This document shows positions 37,437-50,481 of a DNA stretch of 64,000 nt, in pieces. Both the position numbers and the translations under genes were made by a program. Each line of letters opens with the position of its first letter. Within the stretch, counting starts at the first letter, position 1. The DNA comes from Bradysia coprophila. Its lineage: Eukaryota > Arthropoda > Insecta > Diptera > Sciaridae. The DNA lies in NCBI RefSeq assembly GCF_014529535.1, contig NW_023503807.1, forward strand, positions 372,001 to 436,000, read 5' to 3'. The notes beneath the pieces were generated by a model. The model saw only the letters and a list, made by a program, of their open reading frames with translations, was not told the origin of the DNA and did no database searches.

Positions 37437-38459
37437 TAGCCCCGTACGAAGTACGAAGGGGCTTATAGGATTACGATGCCGTGTGTAATTGACGGAATTC
37501 GAAGCAGACGGTAAGGGCAAAGTGTTTGCCTATGTTCATAGATAACGAATCCGCAATAAAAATTTTGTCCGTCCGTCCGTCCGTCTGTCACGTCGATATC
37601 TTGAGTAAATCAAATCCGATTTCAAATTTTTTTTTTCCTGAAAGATAGTCAAAATAGTGAGGCTAAGTTCGAAGATGGGCGATTTTGGGTCGACCCTTCC
37701 GGAGCTGGGGCCCAATAAGTGCCTAACTGTTTTTCGACGATATCTCCAGACATTTAAGCACTACACTTGTAAGTAATACGACAAAAAAAAATTGGATGAC
37801 CGACTCGTGAGTTAGACCCCTTGGTGTGAACTAGGTACAGGGCGGCAAGCCGTTTTTGCTTGTAGGTTGGCCAAATTTGAACGGATTTAGATGGATTTTG
37901 CTTTATTAGATAGGTATTGACCGTACCAATCAGGGAATTTTTTTTTTATGAAATTCGATTCACCGAAGCGTGAGCTAGGTCTCTTGGAGTGAGCTTATAT
38001 GTGGCTACTCGGCCGTACAGTGAAGGTGGTGTTTTTTGTTAATATCTCGAGTAAACTTTGACCGAATTTCAATTTTTTTTTTGTTTGAAAGGTACTAACG
38101 AATGTATAGCAGCCGTACTACTTTCCACCTCCTAACAAAATGGCCGTCGGCCGCCATTTTGGATTTTTGTAAAATCAATATAAATCGGTGAAAATGATAC
38201 TTACTTAATTTTAGGTCAATTCGAAATTTGTGTTACATTTGAAAGGAACGTCGTACGGGGCTTCGTAATTGCGCTATGCGCAATTTTTCAGACGTACACA
38301 TTTCATAAGAATTTTACTTTACCGACGTTTACGGGCGCAGTAGGCTTACGGTAAGAGTAGGGCGACGGACGAACTAGGGTCACGTACGCAATAGATGTAC
38401 GGTTTTGTACGGTGCTCAGTCGCAGCAAACGCTCCGACTGTTCTGACGGCTCGTTTTAA
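37437..38459 (+). repeat. CCGTACGAAGTACG dispersed repeat, copy 1
   Basis: Starts TTTAGCCCCGTACGAAGTAC, a hairpin with the following GAAGGGGC, then a TCCG/TCTG microsatellite (37568-37589) and GATATCTTGAGTAAATCAAA. Later come GGCTAAGTTCGAAGATGGGC, a TCGTACGGGGCTTCGTAATT block near 38250, and an end near CTGACGGCTCGTTTTA. The same order of blocks bounds the 60961-63011 copy. The 58632 copy shares the 5' portion and internal blocks. No coding capacity; class unknown. Confidence 0.8.
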
Positions 38460-39274
38460 TTCACTTCAATCTCATCCAAAAATTAATAAATCCCCAAAAT
38501 ATGATTTTGATAAGATAAGAGAAGCGGCGAGCCTTCAGCGGATTATTTTATTTTCGGTTGACATTTATATGAGTGTAAGAAAAAGGCGAAACTCATTTTT
38601 TTCCAAATGTTTTATTTTTGTCGTTTTATAACAATTACAATAAGTTCATATTGGTAATATGTTACAGTGTTAGCGGCCGTGTGTATGGATTAGTCATAGC
38701 CTCATCAATGAAACAAAAAATCCATCCGAAAATGGGCTCATTGAGAATGTATTGGATGTTCGGATAAATTGTTCTCCACCTTCCAAACAAAATATAAAAG
38801 CAAAGTAAAAAAAAAGATAATTAAATTAGCAAAATGGAAGTAAATTCAACCCCAAAACGCGGCTGGTACACGAAACATTATGTGTTTATGTGTCTGTTGT
38901 AGAGTATGAATGGGCAGCGAATAAATTAAACTAAAAATCTCAATAGAGACAAATCTTATAATCGTTCGAAGTTCCACCACGTCAACCCCCCCGGTGGTTT
39001 CGAAATTACGAACGAAGAAAAACATTTTGTCGTCATCCCAAAACATTGCCACTCGAAAATATCTTTCATTTATAAATTAAAATGGTCAAACGTACGTACA
39101 AAAATCAAAAGTTTTTTTTTTAATATTAAAAAGAAATTATAAAGAGTTGAGAGTCTTACACGGAAAGAAAAATTGGTTCGATTCGGAAATTTGAAATTGT
39201 TTCTAGATTATTGTTGAATTGGTGTTCATTCATTATTTTCGTTGTCTCTCTCTCTCTCTCTCGTCGGCCCTATT
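38460..39274. other. Tctp 3' flank
   Basis: Downstream of the Tctp stop (minus strand). Contains a (TC)n run at about 39246-39263 and a reverse-strand AATAAA (plus-strand TTTATT at 38611). Nothing else recognised. Confidence 0.45.
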
Positions 39275-40785
39275 TTAGAATTTCTCTTCTTCAAGGCCAT
39301 GCTTGAAGAACATAAAAACTGGCTTCTGAGTTCCATCTATATCACGATATTCGCACATAGCGACCATGCCGTCACAGTCCATTGATTCGCCGGTGAAGAA
39401 TTGCAATTCCTTGAATCGACCAAGAATGTCTTTCATCTGTTTGTTGATGTTGTTTTTGAATGTGTCCACCTCATCAGGCTTGGATTCGGACAGTTTGGCG
39501 GTGATTCTGGAAAGGAAGAGAACACACAGCACGTTTTAGTATACATATAATCGAAAAATGCAGCGACCATTTGATAGAACAAGCAACAGCACGTAAAAAA
39601 TCGAGGTATTTTCGTTTCTCGCTCATTATGCGTTAAGGAAATGCGACTTGCTATTTACTAGGGATTTACTACTACGAAAATCAGTAGTATGGTGAATAAG
39701 TGTAAAAAGAACTATGAATATCACCCACTCAAATCCCTGCAAAGCCCATTCAAATTTAACATTTCAATGCAAAAATGGCAGAAGTGGATGTCACAGTATG
39801 CACGTTGCAGAAAAAAAATGCAATGACGTCATTGCTACAGCGTCACCATCACAGTATTAACAGTGTTATCCACACCATCTGCACACACAATAAACTAACA
39901 CACAAACTCTTTGGCAGATAAGAGTGTACACCTCCTATTCGTGTTGTATACGTAAATTTAACGAACGATACTAGTGAGTCATGACGTACACAAGGACACA
40001 AAAAATCAGCATCTAATGAGCTCGACAAAATATCGTGTGTAGATTCCAGAGGTGCATGTTCTTGGTTAAACAACGATTAAAAAAACTCACTTTTTCATGT
40101 AATCCTTCAAGTACAGCAGATACGATTTCTTGTCGTTAAAGGCATAGGTTTCGCACAAACGATGATTCAGAATTACATCGACGCCCTGTTCAACAATTGC
40201 CTCGCTGCCTTCGTCAGCTATTTAGGAAAAATGCAAAAAAAGGTTTTAGTAAACGCAAAAATGGTTTTAGTAAACGCAAAAATGTACCTTCTTCTGCCGA
40301 TGGATTGGAACCAGCCAGTTCGAAATCGGTTGTGCGTTTCACCAGTGTACCGTATACTTCGTAGATCACATCGTCGACCAGTTTCATTTTGTACGAGTCC
40401 GAAAACATTTCGTCGCCTAGAAATAGGGAAATTTAATTGATTCCGAATTTTGCCACCGCTAATGTCGTTTTTGTAGGTTACATTTACGTTATGACGTTTG
40501 CACTTTCGAGAATTAAAATATAGAAATAATCATGGTTCATGTGGCGAGTACACTCACAGACAAAAATTTTTTTATTTGAAAATTTAGATTAGACCACAAA
40601 ATCGTTCAAGCAAAACCATAATTGAAACAAACTTTTTGACTTTTTTTGGACATGTCGAAATGACAGCTTGATGCAGAGCGATGCATGCACTCACAATCTA
40701 TTCAACAGTTTGCTGTCTCAAAATAGATCTATGCCTTTTAACACCAATTTCCATTACCTGTGATGATATCCTTGTAGATTCTCAT
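39275..40785 (-). CDS. Tctp: Translationally controlled tumour protein (TCTP)
   Basis: Small cytosolic growth-linked protein; fly Tctp supports Rheb/TOR signalling and genome stability (family knowledge). Exons 40785-40758, 40416-40288, 40217-40091 and 39506-39275 join in frame to 171 residues, the normal length. Start MRIYKDIITG, then GDEMFSDSYKMKLVDDVIYE, the SAEE motif, the basic helix YLLYLKDYMKK and the signature GRFKELQFFTGESMDCDGM. The end, FFKHGLEEEKF, is canonical. All introns are GT-AG. Very certain. Confidence 0.97.
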
Positions 40786-41152
40786 GTTGGTGGAAGGTGG
40801 AGATTTTACGTTGTCACGACAAAATTAAGTTCAAAAGTGAGAACGTTTCTGCCGCGTGGCTCTGTTAACAAAAAATCCGACCGGAAAGGGTATTACCCAT
40901 CTACTGCACAGCTGATGTCGAATTTTCATTTTCGAATATTTCGAAATGGAATGTTTTGGTTGGGAATTTCATTATGGGCAAAATTAAAATTGTTGCCGTA
41001 AGTGCGCTGAAAATTCAAAAAAAAAAATTATTTATTATCAAAGCGAAAAAAAGACTGCTCGCATACGGCACAGTCAGTTAAAAAAAAATGATCTTTTCAA
41101 TCAACAAATATTACAATAAATAAAAATCATCTGCTATATTCCTTCCTGCTGT
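40786..41152. other. Tctp upstream region
   Basis: No gene or repeat; presumed promoter side of Tctp (minus strand). Confidence 0.4.
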
Positions 41153-41160
41153 TCCTGCAC

Positions 41161-41485
41161 CAGGGCCTACTTTTTGGAAACTAATTTCTTGAATTTCTCG
41201 AAATTTCTCGAATTTCTTAAAATTTCTCGAATTCGAGAAATTCGAGAAACTTCAAGAAACTCGAAAAATTAGTTTCTTGAAATTTCTTGAATTTCTCGAA
41301 GTTTCTCGAATTTCTTGAATTTTCTGGAATTTCTTGAAATTTCTCCAATTTGAGAAAATCAAGAAACTTTGAGAAATTCAAGAAATATTTCTCGAAGTTT
41401 CTTGAATTTCTCGAAGTTTCTTGAATTTCTCAAAGTTTCTTGATTTTCTCGATTTTCTCTAAAAGTTTCTAAAAAGTAGGCCCTG
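41161..41485. mobile_element. hAT MITE made of TTTCTCGAA/TTTCTTGAA units
   Basis: Ends CAGGGCCTACTTTTT and the inverse AAAAAGTAGGCCCTG, with exact 8-bp flanking repeats TCCTGCAC (41153-41160, 41486-41493). The whole interior is short permutations of TTTCTYGAA in both orientations. Confidence 0.93.
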
Positions 41486-41852
41486 TCCTGCACTATAAAA
41501 ATTGACAAGGAATCAACGCCACCGTATTATATTATTACTTGGACTTTTATTTTTAAATTCATCTGTTCATCTACTGATTCATCCAAAATTTATATTCTTG
41601 ACAAATTTAAGTTTTATTTGCGAAGATGGTGAAAAAGGACTTTACCTAGCACAAATTAAAGACAGGATGTTATGCCAATCAGATGCGCGGCCTAGCACAC
41701 ATGTTCGATGCTATGATACCTTTTTATTAAATGGTTGACTACGACTTACTTGCATTTCACAAAATAGTGTGCCTATCTCACAACAGATGGCCCTACTTTC
41801 TATTCCATTTTTTTTTCTTAATGAAAGACATAAAAATTTGATTTTCGTACTA

Positions 41853-41900
41853 AAACGCACTCATTTTCATATTATTTTGACATAAAATGTGAGTGCGTTT
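41853..41900. repeat. Short hairpin
   Basis: AAACGCACTCA and TGAGTGCGTTT-like arms (AAACGCACTCATTTT against AAAATGTGAGTGCGTTT), 48 bp. Confidence 0.55.
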
Positions 41901-42121
41901 AAGAAGAATTCGCCGATCGACCATACCTGTTCTATACTTTCATTGGTGTTTGTATCAAACTTTCGAGGAACGGCACAACTGATTCGGTTATTGTATGACA
42001 TTATCTCCTCACTTTACTTTGATTTTACCAAGGTTGCGAAAGAACACTTCTGAGTTGACGATTTCGGTGATATCAAAATTTCTCCGTGGCGTTAACTAGT
42101 ATTGTGATAATTTTAAGTTAA

Positions 42122-42259
42122 AGCCTGATTTATACATCAAGCGCAAAATTTTCAGAAAATGTATGATCGTATTCTGTCAATTTTTCCGTCCACACGAAAA
42201 CAATGAAACTATACATTTTCTGTCAAATTTGTATTTTGACTCGATGTATAAACCAGGCT
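42122..42259. repeat. Small MITE-like inverted repeat
   Basis: Arms AGCCTGATTTATACATC and GATGTATAAACCAGGCT (one mismatch), 138 bp, with an inner CATTTTCTGTCAA inverted block. No clear target duplication. Confidence 0.6.
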
Positions 42260-42456
42260 CAAAAGAATTCTTCAAGTTGACTTTTCACGATTTTCACACA
42301 ATATGTGATAAGTGCATTTGTTCCAAGTAACTGTAAACACGAATTTTCAGTGGCCTAACGAACACGATTTCATACATACAGATCGATTTTCATGTAAATA
42401 TTGATGAGAGACATACTATAAATTGAGATTGGCTCGTTCGGTTCGTGTTTTTTATG

Positions 42457-42700
42457 TAGGTGGAAGCACGGGGTTTCGGGGGGTTTTGAAATTAATTTTC
42501 GCTATGTTGCTCACATTGCAATGTCAAATATGTCTAAGGTCGTCTAATTTGTGCTAGGTGAAGTCCTTTTTCGCTAAGCAATCAGCGTAACCTTCGTAAA
42601 TAAAAAATCTTGAATTTGACAACAATGTGTGGCAACATGTAAAAAACAAAAAACAAAACCCCCTCAAAACCGGTGGCGATCCACTTGTCAACGGACAAAA
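42457..42700 (+). repeat. GGTGGAAGCACGG repeat family, long copy
   Basis: About 240 bp, GTAGGTGGAAGCACGGGGTT to CACTTGTCAACGG, matching the inverted copy at 45190-45417 over its length. Both are preceded by AGATTGGCTCG. Confidence 0.75.
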
Positions 42701-43183
42701 CATAAACAAATTCCATCCCATATATGGATGAAATTTGACAATTCGTATGGCCTTGAAACCAATGAAAGTATACTCTGTAGGTATGGTCCAATGTCAAAAT
42801 TTGTATGGAGCGGAGGAAATATAAACAAACTCATATTTCAATGAAAATCACTGAAAAGTGAGTTTCTTTATAATATTTAGCAGCATTTTGTATTGTTTGT
42901 ATTGATGCCACCTTTCAGGACCTTGAATGTTACCAGTGTTTGAAGCACGACGAAATTTATTACACTGGGACACATTCTTTTTTTAGTTTACGTCTTTTTC
43001 GAACAAGACTTTGACATTTATTCCAAAATGGTGTCTGTTTTTCATCATTAGCATCCATCCATCAGTTTGCTACGTTCCGTCAAAATATACGTGACCCACC
43101 AATATTGAATTTACTTCAATGCAGTTTATCTAGCAGATGGTAGTGTTGTGACGAACAATGATAAAATGATAAACTACGGCAAT
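42701..43183. other. MED19 upstream region
   Basis: No gene; probable promoter and 5' UTR of MED19. Confidence 0.4.
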
Positions 43184-44167
43184 ATGATGCATACCGATCA
43201 ATTTCGGAAGGTTGAATCGTACTCTCCGAAGTCGTCTCCTCGAGGTTTGTGTACATATTGTCCGAATAGATTGCGAAATGTTTAATTGGAAATTCGATTG
43301 CAGGAGCACGGTCACCAGTCGTTTCTCGACAAGATTCGTCAGGGACATTGAAAACGACGATTTCGTTGGGCAAAAATCCGTCGATAGTTCACAGTGGACC
43401 GTTTTATTTAATGAAAGAGCCGCCAGGTAATAATACCGTTAATGTGTTGCGCAAGATGTAAATGACTAACTGTTTTCGTTTATTCTTAGTCGTTCTTGGA
43501 GAAAGTGAACTGACTGGCGCTACTAACTTAATGAACTATTATGGCTTGGAACATTCGTATAGTAAATTTAGTGGTAAGAAGGTCAAGGAACAGCTCTCCT
43601 CATTCTTACCAAGTCTTCCTGGTGTTATCGATGGACCTGGCCAATCGGTTTGTAGCACATTACATCACATCGCAATCCATCTAGCAATTTTTTTCTCATT
43701 TCAACTATCTCTTGCAGGACAACAGTTCACTGCGTAGCATTATCGAGAAACCACCAATTGTTGGCAAAGAATTGATGCCGCTGACTAGTGTGCAATTAGC
43801 CGGATTTCGACTACATCCGGGACCATTACCTGAACATTATCGTTACTTAAATACAGCACCCGCACGAAAGCATAAAAACAAACATAAGAAACACAAGCAC
43901 AAAGACGGCACTACGCCGCAGGAGACATCGTTGATGGGTGAGTGGAATATTGGAAATGTTGTGTTATCGGTTTGCTCACTCACTTGTTTTCGCTTCTTTC
44001 TTCTAGACACAAGTTTAGACACCCACGAAAAGAAACATAAAAAGCAAAAACGACACGAAGATGACAAAGAACGAAAAAAGCGGAAAAAAGAGAAGAAACG
44101 TAAAAAGCAACGACATAGTCCAACCGCTCCAACTGACAATGTTTTAGGAGTAGACTCTTTGTTTTAG
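43184..44167 (+). CDS. MED19: Mediator complex subunit 19
   Basis: Nuclear Mediator head-associated subunit linking transcription factors to RNA polymerase II. Exons 43184-43244, 43304-43426, 43490-43647, 43718-43937 and 44007-44167 join in frame to 240 residues. The start MMHTDQFRKVESYSPKSSPR, then SGTLKTTISLGKNPSIVHSG, MKEPP, ELTGATNLMNYYGLEHSY, VGKELMPLTSVQLAGFRLHP and ARKHKNKHKKHKHK follow the fly protein. The C-terminus is a very basic coiled tract (HEKKHKKQKRHEDDKERKKR...) ending in VDSLF. The third exon's acceptor inserts VVL before GESELT relative to the fly protein. The first ATG of an ATG-ATG pair is taken as start. Confidence 0.95.
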
Positions 44168-45189
44168 ATGAAACCATTTTTTTTGTAAAATTCTTTTCAT
44201 CGAAATGGAGAGATAGGATCGCGAGCGGGTGGCGTGGAGTGTGTATCTGTGGGATTACAGTGAAACGATTTATGCTAATTTATGGGAGATTGAATCATTT
44301 TAGTGAATGTTTTGTTGAATTAATGCGCTCCAAATTGGCTAAGTATTTTTTATTTTTGTTTGACGCTCTGCTGCTAACAGTGGTGGTGGTGGTCAATGCT
44401 GCTGTTATACTAAACGAATTACGAATTTTCCAAAGTTTTCGTTTCATCATCATTGTTCACGCAATTTAATTTCAATTTTTTAATATACCAAAATCAAGAC
44501 CAAAACTGCTCTTGCGGTCTCCTGGATATTACTAGTTAACATTAAACGGTGTTGCTATCGACTGTAAGCCTAAGTGTATATATCAGTCCCTCATAAGGAC
44601 ACGGCTTGAAACCTAGGGCATATTGTGCGGGTCTGCGGGCCTAACAAATTCAATGGTAGCTCACAGGTCGTAAAAAGTTTAATCTTTGCACTCAGTTTTT
44701 AACGTAAACAATAGATTAAGGAATTTACACTCGCCAAACCATGAAAACACGCGTCAAAAGTTATCGGAAACCACAATTTTTTAGTTCTCTCTCAGCAGAC
44801 CTTGCAAACAGGTCTAGGGATCCAGGCGATGTTTTCCTTAATGGTGGAGATTGTTTATGTTATTCGTCAAAGAGAGAAATGTGATACGAAGGCGGAGCTT
44901 AAGCTCTGTATCAACGAGTAGTGTGATGCATATCGAACTCGTTCGGCTTTATATCGTGTATTTTCGGCTTCGTTTCTATTCTCATTCTTCTTCTATACAT
45001 TCGAGTTCAACCTTGAACGGTGTGCATTATATTTGTGGAGTATTTGAGAAGTGTAAAATTGTGTGAATCACAGGATTGAAAGCACTTAAACACAGTATAC
45101 GTGTGCATTCGTATACCACGAGAATAAACACGTATACTATAATTTCGTGGTTTCAATCCAAGTTATGCAAATAACTATTGTTCATGTAT
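44168..45189. other. MED19 3' flank, no gene seen
   Basis: Short frames only. At 45073-45160 GGATTGAAA...TTTCAATCC with inner GTATACGTGT/ACACGTATAC forms a loose hairpin. Confidence 0.45.
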
Positions 45190-45417
45190 TGGCCGTTTGA
45201 CAAGTGGATGGCCTCTGGTTTTCAGTGGGTTTTGATTTTTGTTTTTTACACGTTGCCACCCGTGCTGTTGTCAGATCTAAGTTTTTTTTTTAGGAATGTT
45301 ACGTAGATTGCTTGCACAAATTGAAAACCTTGGACACTACAATGTATGCAACATGAAAAAAATAAATTTCAAAACCTCCTGAAACCCCGTGCTTCCGTCT
45401 TCGTAGTAAACACACAA
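45190..45417 (-). repeat. GGTGGAAGCACGG repeat family, inverted copy
   Basis: Reads on the minus strand GGAAGCACGGGGTTTCAGG to CACTTGTCAAACGGCC. Same family and length as 42457-42700; the two copies flank MED19 in opposite orientation. Confidence 0.75.
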
Positions 45418-46429
45418 TAGGCGAGCCAATCTAAATCTATTTCCGTAAGTGATGACAGGTTTTGTTGTTCCATCATCATCAATCGAAGGGAAGTCTTAAA
45501 CCGAATTAAAAATCAATTTCTTTAACTTTCCTGTCGTTGCCTGCAATGCCAAATATCTATGTTGGCTTAATATTCTGAAAATATTTTTTTTATTTCCTGG
45601 ATTTGTAGGTCTGGCAAATTTAAATTTAAGCTTAAAGTAGCAGGTCAATAAAAGCTGCCTTTTGTTAGACTTTGGTGTCTTCAGCAGCAGAGTGTTTGCC
45701 CTTTTAAATTACAGATTTTTAACGTTAAACCTTTAGCAGAAGAAAATAGATTAATTAATTTATGTAGATGATTTTTGGATCGAATTAATTGTATGAACCA
45801 TATATTGTGGGAGAGCATCTAAGTTAGATGATCTAACTGTGACGAGATGAAAAATAAAAATTTATTCATAACGAAAAAAATTGCGTTTTGTCAGCGCTGC
45901 TAAATTGAACACCTGTCAGTTAAAATCCGACAAAAAAAATTAGTGTCCGAGTCTTGGAGCTACAATAATTTTAACGATCGATAAGTTTAACTGAAGTTTA
46001 CAATACAGTTGAATTTATCACCTCCGAATCAGCACAAGGCAATAATCAATGAAATTCATAAAAATGCAAGATGTTTGCAGAAATTCTTTTTTCGAATTTC
46101 CAGACTTTGAAAAATATTAAGAAAAATTGATAAATTTCGGCGAAGTCAAGAAACAAAGAATCATAAAACTTGCTAACATATTTCTGGCCAAGACATTCTT
46201 TAAATCGATTTTTTACCATGAAGCCATGATGGCTCATTTTTGGTCAAATGGAGAAAAATGTAGATCTGGTTGCGGTCAACATTTTTCTCCATTTGACGAA
46301 TGATAGTTTGATAGTTGACTAACAACTTGATAGTTGACTAACAACTTGATAGTAGACTAACAATTTTGATAGTTGACTATCAAGTTGTTTGTCATTTATC
46401 AAGTAGGTAGTTTTTTACTCCCTTTACAA
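45418..46429. other. Intergenic with small tandem and inverted repeats
   Basis: GTCAAATGGAGAAAAATG and its complement (about 46243-46299) form a hairpin. Directly after, GATAGTTGACTAACAACTT is repeated in tandem and inverted to about 46390. No gene. Confidence 0.6.
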
Positions 46430-47380
46430 CCACATCTTACGCCAGCAAAATGCCTGTTATCGAATTAGCACACTTTGATTAAAAAGTGTAAGAAATTTGA
46501 ATAAAAAAGTTAAATTTTTGCAGGCAATATAAGATGAATTATCTCAACTAATTTCTGAAGATTTTTTTAAATAAATGGAATTAAATGAACCAAAGAGAAT
46601 ATTGTAAAAAATTTACGAGTGTGAAGTTTGCGGCCAGAGCGAAGCGAGGGCCGTAATTAACACGAGTCGTGGCATTTTATTCACGATTGAAGGTTTTGTG
46701 AATGGGAAATCGAGGGATTATTTTTTCTCGGTCTACCAATAAATTTCTCCTTTTACAAATATTTTTTATCCTTTTACCATTATAGAGTGGTACCAATTTA
46801 CCGAAAATATTGGTAAACTGAGTTATTGTTAACGATGAAACAAAAACTAATAAAGTTCAGTTATTACCATGTCACCATGTGAAGGTATATTAAGTACCAA
46901 GAGACTTCCTTTTTTTACGCAAAAGGGTAAGAGAAGAACATCTATCGCACTTTTTTATTTTGTGAAAAAGTCCTCGTTGCACATTCACAAAGGAAACTTC
47001 GCATCTACTCTGATGTAACAAAAAAGCAATCAAACAGAATAATAGACAGCTCATATGAGTGGGAAGTTTACGGCCAGAGCGAAGCGAGGGCCGTAATCTA
47101 CACGAGTCATATTTTATTTATGATTTGAGGTTGATTGAAAATCTTGAAAATTTCGAAGAAAATTGCGAGATAAAAAGTGGTCAAAAATCATTCCACCTTA
47201 CGCTCGATGGTTTCCAATAAATTTTTTTTGACAAATTTTACTGTCATTTGCGTGGAGTCATTAATATAGTAAATTTATTATGTATTGAATGTGACAAGTT
47301 TTTATGAATTCGTTAAAAAATACATTTAGAAAAGTGTCAGTCAAGGGACCTAACCCGACCAAAAGGTGGGACCTAGTAAG
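46430..47380. repeat. Dispersed repeat with GCGAAGCGAGGGCC motif, copy 2
   Basis: Repeats the block order of 21839-23390: GAGTGTGAAGTTTGCGGCC next to GCGAAGCGAGGGCC (46617-46650), a second such block at 47067-47095, and GTCAGTCAAGGGACCTAACC with AAAAGGTGGGACCTA at 47336-47375. Overall shorter and diverged. Confidence 0.7.
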
Positions 47381-47639
47381 TTGAATAACTTTGAAGGGAA
47401 AACAAAGCACGTGCACTATAAAATCCATTACATAGCTCGGGATAAAAATAAAAAGTCCCGTTCACACGAAAACTCAACTTTTCATCCTTTTACGCATTGT
47501 TATGTAATAGTATATTTCGTACATAGGGCCTTCGCCTTCGGCTCTGTCTGGAAACTTCTCACACGCTAAAAATGACTTTTAGTACGAGGACCTCGTACTA
47601 CGAGGTACGAATATTATTTTTCATATCGGACGGAGAAAA

Positions 47640-47820
47640 AGTGTTTTTTTCGGGTCCGAGGCATGAAATAGTCATTTGTGTACCTGTTTTGGACGATTGA
47701 TTTAAGGCAATTTCGCGGATTGTAGGCCGAACGAAGTGAAAGTGCCTTAAATCAATCGTCCAAAACAGGTGCACATGTGAGTTTTCATGCAGAGGGCCGG
47801 AAACCCGAGAAAATTCGAAA
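47640..47820. repeat. MITE-like inverted repeat, ~180 bp
   Basis: Arms contain CCTGTTTTGGACGATTGATT and its complement; outward, CGGGTCCGAGGCATGAAA pairs loosely with TTTCATGCAGAGGGCCGG. Confidence 0.75.
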
Positions 47821-48460
47821 AATTGCCCTCATTATCGGCCCCGAAGCATGAAAATACTATTTTTCTTTGCAACTGTCACAATGTTCTGATTTTGACTTTG
47901 CTTCGTGGATAAAAACGATTATTCACGCCACGCACGGAAGAAAAATTATGTGTTCACCTCGGAGAGAAATAGGAAATTCCAAAACGAGCAAATAGTAGCC
48001 CTCGCTTCGCTCGGAAAGACTTCACTAATATTCCGACTGGAAAATGTATACTGCCAATATAATTCGCCAATGCGAGCAATCGAGCAGATCAAAACTCGTT
48101 GGGTGTTTCACCTTCAGCGAATCGTCGGCTTGTCTCGCACATCAGCACAGTAAAACCCAACTCGAGTACTTAAATTCGTTTTATATAATTTAATCGATTA
48201 AATTAATCGACCCAAATCAAAATTACATTTTGAATTGAGATTAATCTCCAACACAATAAACAAAATCAAAAAGAGACATCATCAGCATTCTCACTGATGG
48301 ATTATGGAGATGATCATTCCAACCGGATCGTTTTGTTCACTGACATTATGTACACTGTTTTGTCTAAAAAGTTATTGCGACTTGGCGAATCATTGAGAAG
48401 GCGAAGTTAAAATCAAAAGTGACTGGAACAAAATGGATGAATGTAGGGTAGACTAGGTGC
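47821..48460. other. Dld 3' flank, no gene seen
   Basis: Contains CCCTCGCTTCGCTCGG (near 48000) in an 82-codon open stretch with no recognisable protein. Otherwise the probable Dld 3' UTR. Confidence 0.4.

Positions 48461-50481
<2,021 letters not shown>

Noticed and set aside
41161..41485. Heat-shock promoter array
   Set aside because: TTC/GAA spacing is suggestive, but inverted ends and 8-bp target sites show it is a MITE; kept only as a testable note.
43843..44139. 98-codon Cys/Phe-rich frame on the minus strand
   Set aside because: Antisense of the lysine-rich MED19 tail (AAA/AAG giving TTT/CTT).
46300..46390. Possible CRISPR-like array (GATAGTTGACTAACAACTT repeats)
   Set aside because: Units abut without unique spacers and invert; the setting is an animal genome.
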